Positions 15,276-23,318 of a stretch of DNA of 64,000 bases are shown piece after piece. The notes beneath the pieces were generated by a model. It did no database searches, was not told the DNA's origin, and worked only from the letters and a program-made list of their open reading frames with translations. How positions within the stretch are numbered: the stretch's first letter is position 1; every line of letters begins with the position of its first letter. A program made the position numbers and the translations under genes. The stretch comes from Akkermansiaceae bacterium (GTDB lineage: Bacteria > Verrucomicrobiota > Verrucomicrobiia > Verrucomicrobiales > DEV007): contig JACKQC010000003.1 of the NCBI GenBank assembly GCA_024233085.1, forward strand, positions 124,001 through 188,000. The letters run 5' to 3'.

Positions 15276-17781
15276 TTTTACCCCCCGCGCCCAACAGGTT
15301 CTCGCTCTCGCCCGCAAGGAAGCGGATCGGTTCAACCACAATTACGTCGGTACCGAGCACCTCCTGCTCGGCCTGATCAAGCTCGGCCAGGGCGTGGCGG
15401 TCAACGTCCTGCAAAAGATGAGCCTCGATCTGGAGACGGTCCGGATGGAGGTGGAAAAGCAGGTCGGCAACGGGCCCGAGACCAAGATGGTCGGGAACAT
15501 CCCCTACACCCCGCGCGTCAAGAAAGTCCTCGCGCTCGCCGGCAAGGAGGCCAAGGCGCTCAATCACAGCTATGTCGGCACCGAGCACATTCTGCTCGGT
15601 CTCCTGCGCGAGGGCGAGGGCGTCGCCGCCCGCGTCCTGAAAAATCTCGACGTCGACATCGAGCGCACCCGCAACGAAATCCTCCGCGAACTCGACCCGA
15701 ATTTTTCCGGCGAAGACGCCGACGACGGCGATTTCGAGGACGGCCTCAGCCCCGTCGCGTCGAAGAAGGACTCGAAGACGCCCGCCCTCCGCGCCTTTGG
15801 ACGCGATCTCACCGAACTGGCCCAGGAAAACAAGCTCGATCCCGTCATCGGCCGGTCCGGCGAAATCGAGCGGGTCATCCAGATCCTCTGCCGCCGGACG
15901 AAGAACAACCCCGTCCTCATCGGCGAGGCCGGCGTCGGAAAGACCGCCATCGTCGAGGGGCTCGCCCAGGAGATTTCCTCCGGCAATGTGCCCGAACTCC
16001 TCCGCGACAAGAAGGTCATCACCCTCGACCTCGCCCTCATGGTCGCCGGGACCAAGTATCGCGGCCAGTTCGAGGAGCGCATCAAGGCCGTGATGGACGA
16101 GATCCGCCGGTCCAAGAACGTCATTCTTTTCATCGACGAGTTGCACACCATCGTCGGCGCCGGATCGGCCGAGGGCGCCATGGACGCCTCGAACATCATC
16201 AAGCCCGCCCTTTCCCGCGGCGAACTTCAATGCGTGGGCGCGACCACCCTCAACGAGTATCGCAAATACATCGAGAAAGACGCCGCGCTCGCCCGCCGAT
16301 TCCAGCAGGTGAAAGTGGACGAGCCCTCCGTCGAGGACGCCATCCGGATTCTCCAGGGTCTCCGCTCGAAATACGAGATGCACCACAAGGCGCGCTACGC
16401 CGAGGAAGCCATCGAGGCCAGCGTGAAGCTGTCCTCCCGCTATCTCACCGACCGTTTCCTGCCGGACAAGGCCATCGACATCATGGACGAAGCCGGCGCC
16501 AAAGCCCGCATCTCCGCCATGACTCGTCCGCCCGAGGTCAAGGGAATCGAGGTCGAGATCGAACAGATCGTGGTCGACAAGGAGGCCGCCATCAAGGACC
16601 AGGATTTCGAGAACGCCGCCGCCCTGCGCGACCGCGAAAAGACCAAGCGCCGCGAACTCGAAACGCTTCTCGACGAATGGCGCGCCAACAGCGAGGAAAA
16701 AATCATCGACGTCACCGAGGACGACATCATGTCCGTCGTCTCGAAGTGGACCGGCGTTCCCCTCCAGCGCATGGAGGAAAAGGAGGCCGAGAAGCTCCTC
16801 AAGATGGAGGACGAGCTGAAATCCCGCGTCATCGGCCAGGACGAAGCCTGCGTCGCCATCTCCAAGGCGCTCATCCGCTCGCGCGCCGACCTCAAGAATC
16901 CCCGGCGGCCCATCGGTTCCTTCATATTCCTCGGCCCGACGGGCGTGGGCAAGACCTACCTCGCGAAGAACCTCGCCGAGTTCATGTTCGGCGATCCGGA
17001 TGCCCTCATCCAGATCGACATGTCCGAGTACATGGAGAAATTCACCAGCAGCCGCCTCATCGGTTCGCCGCCCGGATATGTCGGTTACGAGGAGGGCGGC
17101 CAGCTCTCCGAGGCCGTCCGCCGGCGCCCCTATTCGGTCGTGCTTTTCGACGAGGTCGAAAAGGCCCACCCGGACGTGATGCACCTGCTCCTTCAGATAC
17201 TCGAGGAGGGCACCATCACCGACAGCCTCGGCCGCAAGATCGACTTCCGGAACACCATCATCATCCTGACCTCGAATGTCGGCGCGGAGCTGATCAAGAA
17301 ACAGAACTCCCTCGGCTTCGGCGCCATGGGCGAGGACCATTCCGACTACGAGGGAATGAAGGACAAGATCTTCGAGCGCGCCAAGCAGGTCTTCAAACCC
17401 GAGTTTCTCAACCGCCTGGACGAGAAAATCGTTTTCCACATGCTCGAAAAGCCGGACCTGATCCGCATCGTCGACCTGGAGATCGGTTCCGTCCTCAAGC
17501 GCCTCGCGGAAAAGGATATCGTCCTCGACCTCGAGCAGAGCGCCAAGGAATTTCTCATCGAGCAGGGCTACGATCCCAACTACGGCGCTCGTCCCATGCG
17601 CCGCGCGGTCGAGAAAAACCTCGAGGATCCCCTCGCCGAAAAACTCCTGCGCGGCGACGTCCGCCAGGGCGACACGGTGAAGGTGATCCACGAAGCCGAG
17701 GCCAAAGTGCTGACTTTCGTCCCCGGCGAGCGCAACGATTCGGGCAAGGAAGAACCCGAGACCGCCGAAACCAAGGGCTGA
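15268..17781 (+). CDS. clpC: ATP-dependent Clp protease ATPase subunit ClpC
   Basis: 837 residues. AAA+ unfoldase delivering substrates, including phospho-arginine proteins, to ClpP. Order: Clp_N double repeat (1-145; both halves contain NHNYVGTEHLLLGL or NHSYVGTEHILLGL), AAA1 with GEAGVGKTA, a middle region with a UVR motif (DQDFENAAALRDREK), AAA2 with GPTGVGKTY, and the C-terminal D2-small domain. ATG 15268 is preferred to 15265 because GGGAG ends 7 nt before it. No clpP in the window. Confidence 0.96.
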   Translation: MNNFTPRAQQVLALARKEADRFNHNYVGTEHLLLGLIKLGQGVAVNVLQKMSLDLETVRMEVEKQVGNGPETKMVGNIPYTPRVKKVLALAGKEAKALNHSYVGTEHILLGLLREGEGVAARVLKNLDVDIERTRNEILRELDPNFSGEDADDGDFEDGLSPVASKKDSKTPALRAFGRDLTELAQENKLDPVIGRSGEIERVIQILCRRTKNNPVLIGEAGVGKTAIVEGLAQEISSGNVPELLRDKKVITLDLALMVAGTKYRGQFEERIKAVMDEIRRSKNVILFIDELHTIVGAGSAEGAMDASNIIKPALSRGELQCVGATTLNEYRKYIEKDAALARRFQQVKVDEPSVEDAIRILQGLRSKYEMHHKARYAEEAIEASVKLSSRYLTDRFLPDKAIDIMDEAGAKARISAMTRPPEVKGIEVEIEQIVVDKEAAIKDQDFENAAALRDREKTKRRELETLLDEWRANSEEKIIDVTEDDIMSVVSKWTGVPLQRMEEKEAEKLLKMEDELKSRVIGQDEACVAISKALIRSRADLKNPRRPIGSFIFLGPTGVGKTYLAKNLAEFMFGDPDALIQIDMSEYMEKFTSSRLIGSPPGYVGYEEGGQLSEAVRRRPYSVVLFDEVEKAHPDVMHLLLQILEEGTITDSLGRKIDFRNTIIILTSNVGAELIKKQNSLGFGAMGEDHSDYEGMKDKIFERAKQVFKPEFLNRLDEKIVFHMLEKPDLIRIVDLEIGSVLKRLAEKDIVLDLEQSAKEFLIEQGYDPNYGARPMRRAVEKNLEDPLAEKLLRGDVRQGDTVKVIHEAEAKVLTFVPGERNDSGKEEPETAETKG

Positions 17782-17817
17782 GCACCGGCTGGCTTTCCGC
17801 TCCCCCTCCCCCGGCGG

Positions 17818-18864
17818 ATGAAACGCGCGCTGATCACCGGCATCACCGGCCAGGACGGCTCCTACCTCGCCGAATGGCTGCTGGAAAAGGGCTACGAAGT
17901 CCACGGCATCATTCGCCGCGCGTCCAATTTCAACACCGCCCGGATCGACCATCTCTACCGCGATCCCCATCTGGAAGGAACGCGGCTGTTCCTGCATTTC
18001 GGCGACCTGTCCGATCCCACCGCGCTCATCAAGCTCCTCTACGAGCTGCAACCCGACGAGATTTACAACCTCGGCGCCCAAAGCCACGTCCGCGTCAGTT
18101 TCGATGTCCCCGAGTCCACCGGCGACATCGTCGGCCTCGGCGCCCTGCGCATTCTGGAGGCCATCCGCGAAACCCGCCAGGTCGACCGGGTGAGGTATTA
18201 CCAGGCCTCCTCGTCCGAGATGTACGGAAAAGTCCGCGAAACTCCGCAGTCCGAGACCACCCCGTTTCATCCCCGCTCGCCCTACGCCTGCGCCAAGGCC
18301 TACGCGCATTACCTGACGGTGAACTACCGCGAGTCCTACGGGCTCCACGCCAGCAACGGCATCCTTTTCAACCACGAAAGCCCTCGACGCGGCGAGACCT
18401 TCGTCACCCGCAAGATCACCCGAGCCGCCACCCGGATCAAAACCGGCCTGCAGGACTCCCTTTACCTTGGCAATCTCGACGCCCGGCGTGACTGGGGTTA
18501 TGCGAAAGAATACGCCGAGATGATGTGGCTCATGCTCCAGCAGGACCAGCCCGACGACTACGTCATCGCCACCGGCGAAACCCACAGCGTCCGCGAATTC
18601 TGCGAGGAAACCTTCGGCGTGCTCGATCTCGACTGGCGGGATTTCGTGAAATACGACGCCCGCTACGAACGGCCCGCCGAAGTCGAACTGCTCATCGGCG
18701 ATTCCGCCAAGGCCCGCGAAAAACTCGGCTGGGAACCCAAAGTCCGCTTCAAGGATCTCGTCCGCATCATGGTCGAGGCCGATCTCGAGCTTGCCCGACG
18801 GGAAAAGGCCCATCTCGAAGCCGACGCCACCCTCGGGTCCGCGCCCGCCGCGCCGCCACGATGA
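17818..18864 (+). CDS. gmd: GDP-mannose 4,6-dehydratase
   Basis: 348 residues, short-chain dehydrogenase. Converts GDP-D-mannose to GDP-4-keto-6-deoxy-D-mannose, the first step to GDP-L-fucose. It has TGITGQDGSYLAEWLLEKGYEVHG at the NAD(P) site, LGAQSHVRVSFDVP, catalytic SSSEMYG and the YxxxK motif in SPYACAKAYAHYL, and FNHESPRRGETFVTRKI. Start 36 bp after clpC. The stop overlaps the fcl start (ATGA), so the two genes form an operon. Confidence 0.96.
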   Translation: MKRALITGITGQDGSYLAEWLLEKGYEVHGIIRRASNFNTARIDHLYRDPHLEGTRLFLHFGDLSDPTALIKLLYELQPDEIYNLGAQSHVRVSFDVPESTGDIVGLGALRILEAIRETRQVDRVRYYQASSSEMYGKVRETPQSETTPFHPRSPYACAKAYAHYLTVNYRESYGLHASNGILFNHESPRRGETFVTRKITRAATRIKTGLQDSLYLGNLDARRDWGYAKEYAEMMWLMLQQDQPDDYVIATGETHSVREFCEETFGVLDLDWRDFVKYDARYERPAEVELLIGDSAKAREKLGWEPKVRFKDLVRIMVEADLELARREKAHLEADATLGSAPAAPPR

Positions 18865-19817
18865 TTCCCACGGCCCAACGCCTCTTCGTCGCCGGCCACC
18901 GGGGCATGGTCGGCGCCGCCCTACTTCGCGCCATCGAAAAACACGGCTTCGCCAAGGCCACCCTCACCGCCACCCGCGCGGATCTCGATCTGACGCGGCA
19001 GGCGGATGTCGAGGCGTTCCTCCACCGCGAAAGACCCGACACCGTCATCGTCGCCGCCGCGCGGGTGGGTGGCATCCACGCCAACGCCGCCTACCCGGCC
19101 GACTTTGCCTACGACAACCTCGCCATCGCGCTGAATCTCGTCCACGCCGCCCACCTCACCGGCGTCGGGCGCCTGCTTTTTCTCGGCAGCTCCTGCATCT
19201 ACCCGAAGTTCGCCCCCCAGCCCATCGCCGAGGAAGCCCTGCTCACCGGCGCGCTCGAACCCACCAACGAAGCCTACGCCATCGCCAAGATCGCCGGCCT
19301 CAAGCTCTGCGAATACCACCGCCGCCAGCACGGCCGCCTATTCCACGCCGTCATGCCCTGCAATCTCTACGGCCCCGGCGACAACTATCACCCCGAGAAC
19401 TCGCACGTCATCCCCGGCCTGATTCGCCGCTTTCACGAGGCGAAAGCCGCCCGCGCCCCCGAAGTCGCCATCTGGGGCACCGGCACGCCGCGCCGGGAGT
19501 TTCTGCACGTCGATGACCTCGCCGAAGCCTGTCTCCATCTTCTCCAGCTCGACGATCCGCCCGATCTGGCGAACGCCGGTTCCGGGGAAGACCTGCCCAT
19601 TCTCGAACTCGCCGCCTTGATTGCCGAGATCGTCGGGTATGAAGGCGAGATTCGCGCCGACCCCGCCAGACCCGACGGCACCCCGCGGAAACTGATGGAT
19701 TCCTCCCGCCTCTTCGCCACCGGATGGCGCCCTGCCATTTCCTTGCGCGACGGCCTCGCCGGGGCTTACCATGATTTTCTCGAACGAACCGAAGCCGGCG
19801 CCCCGCGCGAAGCCTGA
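18861..19817 (+). CDS. fcl: GDP-L-fucose synthase
   Basis: 318 residues, bifunctional epimerase-reductase completing GDP-L-fucose synthesis. Features: AGHRGMVGAAL dinucleotide site, AAARVGGIHANAAYPADF, FLGSSCIYPKFAPQPI with the catalytic Ser/Cys, YAIAKIAGLKLCEYHRRQ (YxxxK), and CNLYGPGDNYHPENSHVIPGLIRRF. Translationally coupled to gmd. The product would feed surface polysaccharide fucosylation; glycosyltransferases are not next to it. Confidence 0.96.
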   Translation: MIPTAQRLFVAGHRGMVGAALLRAIEKHGFAKATLTATRADLDLTRQADVEAFLHRERPDTVIVAAARVGGIHANAAYPADFAYDNLAIALNLVHAAHLTGVGRLLFLGSSCIYPKFAPQPIAEEALLTGALEPTNEAYAIAKIAGLKLCEYHRRQHGRLFHAVMPCNLYGPGDNYHPENSHVIPGLIRRFHEAKAARAPEVAIWGTGTPRREFLHVDDLAEACLHLLQLDDPPDLANAGSGEDLPILELAALIAEIVGYEGEIRADPARPDGTPRKLMDSSRLFATGWRPAISLRDGLAGAYHDFLERTEAGAPREA

Positions 19818-19847
19818 TATCTCCCGAACCCCTTCGCCCTTCACCCC

Positions 19848-20903
19848 ATGCGATCCCCGACCCTTTTTCTCCTGACCATCCTTTTCGCGACCGTTCTCCG
19901 CGCGGACCGCGGCCTCGCCCAGACACCCGGAGTCGCCGTGGAGAACATTCGGCGGGCCTTTCACAACGGCGAGCACAACGCCTTCACCGACCTCGTCCGC
20001 TGGCGCGGCAAATTCTGGCTCTGTTTTCGGAGCTGTCCCGACGGGCACATGGTCTTCCCGACTTCCTCGATCATCGTGCTGGCGAGCGACGACACCCGGG
20101 AATGGCGCCAGGTCCACCGCTTTTCCGTGCCGAAACGGGACACGCGGGACCCCCATTTTCTGATCTTTAAAGACAGGCTCTTCGTTTACACCGGCACCTG
20201 GTACAGCGGCGACGGCGAACTGCCGCGCGAGGAGTACGATCTAAACCGGCACCTCGGCTACGCCGTCGTCACGACCGACGGCGAAACCTGGGAAAGCCCC
20301 CGCCAACTCGAGGGCACCCACGGTCACTATATCTGGCGCGCCGCCGTCCGGGGCGACACCGCCTATCTCTGCGGCCGGCGAAAACTCGACTATGCCGAGG
20401 GCGTCAAAGGCGAGACCCGCATCGTGCAATCCGCGCTTCTCGAAAGCGAGGACGGCCTGCGCTGGCGGTTTCGCGGGCTTTTCCAGGAAAATCGCGGCGA
20501 CGAAACCGCGTTCCTTTTTCAATCGAACGGCGACCTGCTCGCCGTCAGTCGCAGCGGATCGGCGCCCGCGCAGGTCGTGAAATCGAGTCCGCCCTTCGAG
20601 GCGTTTTCCCGGACCGATCTCGCCGAGTACGTCGGCGGCCCCCTGCTGACACGCTGGGGAGACCGGTTTCTCGTCGGCGGACGCCGAAACACCAAGGATG
20701 GGCCCAAAACGGTGCTCTATTGGCTGGAAAACGACGCTCTGGTCCCCTTTGCCGAACTGCCCAGCGGCGGCGACAATTCCTATCCCGGCTTTGTCGAACT
20801 CGACGACGGCCGCGGCTTGGTTTCGTGGTATTCCAGCCACGAAAAGGACGAAACCGGCAAGACCATCACCGCCATCTACCTCGCCGAATTGCGGCGCAAA
20901 TAA
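19848..20903 (+). CDS. secreted sialidase-like beta-propeller protein
   Basis: 351 residues with a signal peptide (MRSPTLFLLTILFATVLRA, cleavage near GLAQ). The body shows repeated Asp-box-like and propeller strands (SSIIVLASDDTREWRQVHRF, YAVVTTDGETWESPRQLEG, ALLESEDGLRWRFRGLFQ), typical of exo-alpha-sialidase-like or BNR-type glycosidases. The catalytic residues cannot be assigned safely. It follows fcl by 30 bp; co-transcription is possible but not proof of shared function. Confidence 0.7.
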   Translation: MRSPTLFLLTILFATVLRADRGLAQTPGVAVENIRRAFHNGEHNAFTDLVRWRGKFWLCFRSCPDGHMVFPTSSIIVLASDDTREWRQVHRFSVPKRDTRDPHFLIFKDRLFVYTGTWYSGDGELPREEYDLNRHLGYAVVTTDGETWESPRQLEGTHGHYIWRAAVRGDTAYLCGRRKLDYAEGVKGETRIVQSALLESEDGLRWRFRGLFQENRGDETAFLFQSNGDLLAVSRSGSAPAQVVKSSPPFEAFSRTDLAEYVGGPLLTRWGDRFLVGGRRNTKDGPKTVLYWLENDALVPFAELPSGGDNSYPGFVELDDGRGLVSWYSSHEKDETGKTITAIYLAELRRK

Positions 20904-20910
20904 GCCGGCC

Positions 20911-21342
20911 ATGAATCCCGACGACGATTTCCCCGAAGAGGACGAAGCCGACGACTTCGACGGTCAACGCAACGTCCTCGGCGGACCGCTTCAGCCCTGC
21001 AGCCTCGATCCGGTGACCGGATTCTACCGGACGGGGAAATGCCAGGTCGGCCCCGACGATGCCGGCTGCCACGCCGTCTGCGTGGTGACGACGGCGGAGT
21101 TTCTTCGCTTCAGCCAGGCCGCCGGCAACGATCTCTCCACCCCGATGCCCGCCTACGGGTTTCCCGGCCTGAAACCCGGCGACCGATGGTGCCTCTGCGC
21201 CGGCCGCTGGCGCGAGGCGCTCGAAGCCGGCCACGCGCCCCCCGTCGTTCTCGAGGCCACCAGCGAAGCGGCCCTGGCCTACGTGAGCCGTTCGATTCTC
21301 GAAGAATACGGCCACGAAATCCCCGCCGATCTCGAAGACTGA
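20911..21342 (+). CDS. DUF2237 family protein
   Basis: 143 residues with the DUF2237 pattern: NVLGGPLQPCSLDPVTGFYRTGKC, then DAGCHAVCVVTTAEFLRFS, GNDLSTPMPAYGFPGLKPGDRWCLCAGRW and APPVVLEATSEAAL. The conserved Cys residues suggest metal or redox chemistry, but the family has no established role. Starts 8 nt after the sialidase-like gene, so probably co-transcribed. The N-terminus is very acidic. Confidence 0.88.
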   Translation: MNPDDDFPEEDEADDFDGQRNVLGGPLQPCSLDPVTGFYRTGKCQVGPDDAGCHAVCVVTTAEFLRFSQAAGNDLSTPMPAYGFPGLKPGDRWCLCAGRWREALEAGHAPPVVLEATSEAALAYVSRSILEEYGHEIPADLED

Positions 21343-21389
21343 GGAAAATCTTCGGGCCCCGCTTCGCTCTCTTGGCCCGAACTTTCGAA

Positions 21390-21408
21390 TGGCGGAGAGG
21401 GTGGGATT
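21390..21408 (-). repeat. duplicated tRNA-Ser 3' end (possible att remnant)
   Basis: TGGCGGAGAGGGTGGGATT is identical to the 3' end of tRNA-Ser(TGA) at 21479-21497, including the CCA and discriminator. The copies are in the same orientation, 89 bp apart. The 70 bp between holds a GCGGCTTCGCCGC tetraloop hairpin. Confidence 0.7.
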
Positions 21409-21478
21409 GATCGCCGCGCAATCTGTCCCACGGCGGGGCGGCTTCGCCGCGAGGTGGGTCATTCGCCACGCTTCGCTT

Positions 21479-21566
21479 TGGCGGAGAGGGTGGGATTCGA
21501 ACCCACGAGACCTTTCGGCCTGGCGGTTTTCAAGACCGCTGCATTCAACCGCTCTGCCACCTCTCC
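21479..21566 (-). tRNA. tRNA-Ser(TGA)
   Basis: 88 nt on the minus strand: acceptor GGAGAGG/CCTCTCC, anticodon arm GCGGT-CTTGAAA-ACCGC with anticodon TGA, a long serine-type variable arm, T-arm GTGGG-TTCGAAT-CCCAC, discriminator G and encoded CCA. Its 3' end is duplicated downstream at 21390-21408. Confidence 0.97.
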
Positions 21567-21716
21567 GGATACGGGTCCGCGCGATCTTCCCCCGCAACCC
21601 GGCCGCTTGCAAATCCAATCGTCCGATCGCCAGCGACCCCGCGACGCTTCCTCCGCCGGCGCCGACGCCGAACTTCTCCCGTGACTTTGCGCCGAGCGCC
21701 GGTTTCTTATGGACCC

Positions 21717-23318
21717 ATGGCAGACCCGCCAAACACAGATCGTTCCAATGTCCCCGCGTGGAACGTGGCGGCGATGATCGATTTCGAGGATCTGCTCCGC
21801 GCCGACGACGGCGCCGCGGACGAAACTCTGGTCGCCCGGGACCGCGCCATCGCCGCGGAGCAGATCGTCCCGGTCCTCGGCGAAAACTTCGGTGACCGAG
21901 CCGATTCGGCCACCCGCCGCCGGGCTTTCCGCGTGTGGCTGAGGGCGCGATCCGACGCGGAATCCGCGAGAAGCGAGGGCGCCGGGCTCTCGGCGGGCGA
22001 AGCCTTCGTTCACGCCCGGCGTCTCACCGGCGCCGCGCTGGCGGTGGGAGCGCTGATTTCCGGCGCTTCGGTCGCGGCCGGCCTGTTGAACCGCGAATGG
22101 CGCTATTTCAACGTGCTCCTCTTCCTCGCCGTCACCCTGCTGCCGCAATTGGCGCTCCTGGCGACGCTGCTGGCGGGCGCGGTTTTCCGCAAGGCTCTGG
22201 GTAAAAGCGCCACGCTCGGGCTCGCCCAGACCTTCGCGCGAGCGGCCGTGGATTGGCTGGCGGAAAAGGCTTCCCTCCGCCGCGCCGGCGACGCCGCGCT
22301 GAAACGATGGCGGGCGATCCGAAAGCGCGCCTTTCTCGCCTGGCCCGTCATCGCGCTGACCCAGGGCTTTGGCGTTTTTTACAATGCCGGGCTGATCCTC
22401 GGTTTCGCGGGCTGCCTGCTGGTGATGGATGTGCGGTTTTTCTGGGAATCGACTCCGGCGATGGCGGCCTCCGAATCGTTGCACGCGCTGGCCCGCGGAC
22501 TGTCGGCGCCGTGGTCCTGGCTGGCGCCGGATTTCGTGCCCACGCTCGAGGCGGTCGAGGGCACCCGCATGACGCTGACCGGCGCCGAGCGGGGTTATCC
22601 GGAAAAGATCGACAGCGCGCGCGCCTGGGCGCCCTTCCTCGCCGCCACGCTGCTCTGCTGGGGCGCGGCGCCCCGGTTGTTGCTCTGGTTTCTGTGCCGT
22701 TGGCGGGAAAGCCGCGCCCTGCAACGGGAATCCTTCAACGAGCGCCCTCACCGCGAACTGTGGCGGCGGCTCACCGACCGGCCCCTGCTCGAAGTCGCCG
22801 TGTCCGGTCCCGCCGACGGCGCGGTGGTCATTCTGTGGGGAGGCCTGACGCCCGCCGACGAAGCGCTTCGGGAAACTCTGCTGCGCCAGTTGCGACTGAA
22901 CCCGTCGGCCACCCTCGCCGCCGGCGGCGCCGATCCCGCGGCGGACGACGCGGCCCTCGCCGAGGCGACCGCCGTGCTGAGGAGCGACCCCGGCATCCGG
23001 GCCGCGGTTCTCGTGGCCGAGTCGTGGGGACTGGCGCCGCGCGATCTGGCGCCGTTCCTGAAGGCCCTGCGCGACGCGGTCGGGGAAAAAATCGCGCTCA
23101 CCGTGTTTCTCACCGGCGAACCGGCCCAAGGCGCGGTTTTCACCGAGCCGAGGAAATCCGAGACCGGTGTCTGGGAGGACTTCGCCGCCCGGCTCGGGGA
23201 CGCCGGCCTGGCGGTGCGGCCTTACCGATCCAACAGAGTTGGGTCCGGGACCCAACAGGGTAGGGTCGATGACCCAACCCTGTTGGGTGGGAAAAGCGGG
23301 AAGGAGGGCGCGGAATGA
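21717..23318 (+). CDS. DUF2868 membrane protein, partner of DUF3482 GTPase
   Basis: 533 residues. DUF2868 proteins are membrane proteins regularly encoded directly before a DUF3482 GTPase, as here (4-nt ATGA overlap). Membrane segments lie near residues 100-160 (GAALAVGALISGASVAAGLL, VLLFLAVTLLPQLALLATLLAGAVF), 205-235 and 310-335. A Rossmann-like C-terminal part follows (VVILWGGLTPADEALRETLL; AAVLVAESWGLAPRDL). The last about 30 residues (SNRVGSGTQQGRVDDPTLLG...) are encoded by the palindromic repeat at 23227-23288. Function unknown. Confidence 0.85.
   Translation: MADPPNTDRSNVPAWNVAAMIDFEDLLRADDGAADETLVARDRAIAAEQIVPVLGENFGDRADSATRRRAFRVWLRARSDAESARSEGAGLSAGEAFVHARRLTGAALAVGALISGASVAAGLLNREWRYFNVLLFLAVTLLPQLALLATLLAGAVFRKALGKSATLGLAQTFARAAVDWLAEKASLRRAGDAALKRWRAIRKRAFLAWPVIALTQGFGVFYNAGLILGFAGCLLVMDVRFFWESTPAMAASESLHALARGLSAPWSWLAPDFVPTLEAVEGTRMTLTGAERGYPEKIDSARAWAPFLAATLLCWGAAPRLLLWFLCRWRESRALQRESFNERPHRELWRRLTDRPLLEVAVSGPADGAVVILWGGLTPADEALRETLLRQLRLNPSATLAAGGADPAADDAALAEATAVLRSDPGIRAAVLVAESWGLAPRDLAPFLKALRDAVGEKIALTVFLTGEPAQGAVFTEPRKSETGVWEDFAARLGDAGLAVRPYRSNRVGSGTQQGRVDDPTLLGGKSGKEGAE
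23227..23288. repeat. CAACAGGG palindromic repeat, locus 4 (triple unit)
   Basis: Three units in a row: CCAACAGAGTTGGGTC, then GACCCAACAGGGTAGGGTC, then GACCCAACCCTGTTGGGT. They form the 3' end of the DUF2868 gene in a frame giving TQQGRVDDPTLLGG, the same frame as the internal copies elsewhere. Confidence 0.87.

Noticed and set aside
21409..21478. A second degenerate tRNA
   Set aside because: Only the 19-nt 3' end is duplicated; no anticodon arm or acceptor partner can be drawn in the remaining 70 bp.
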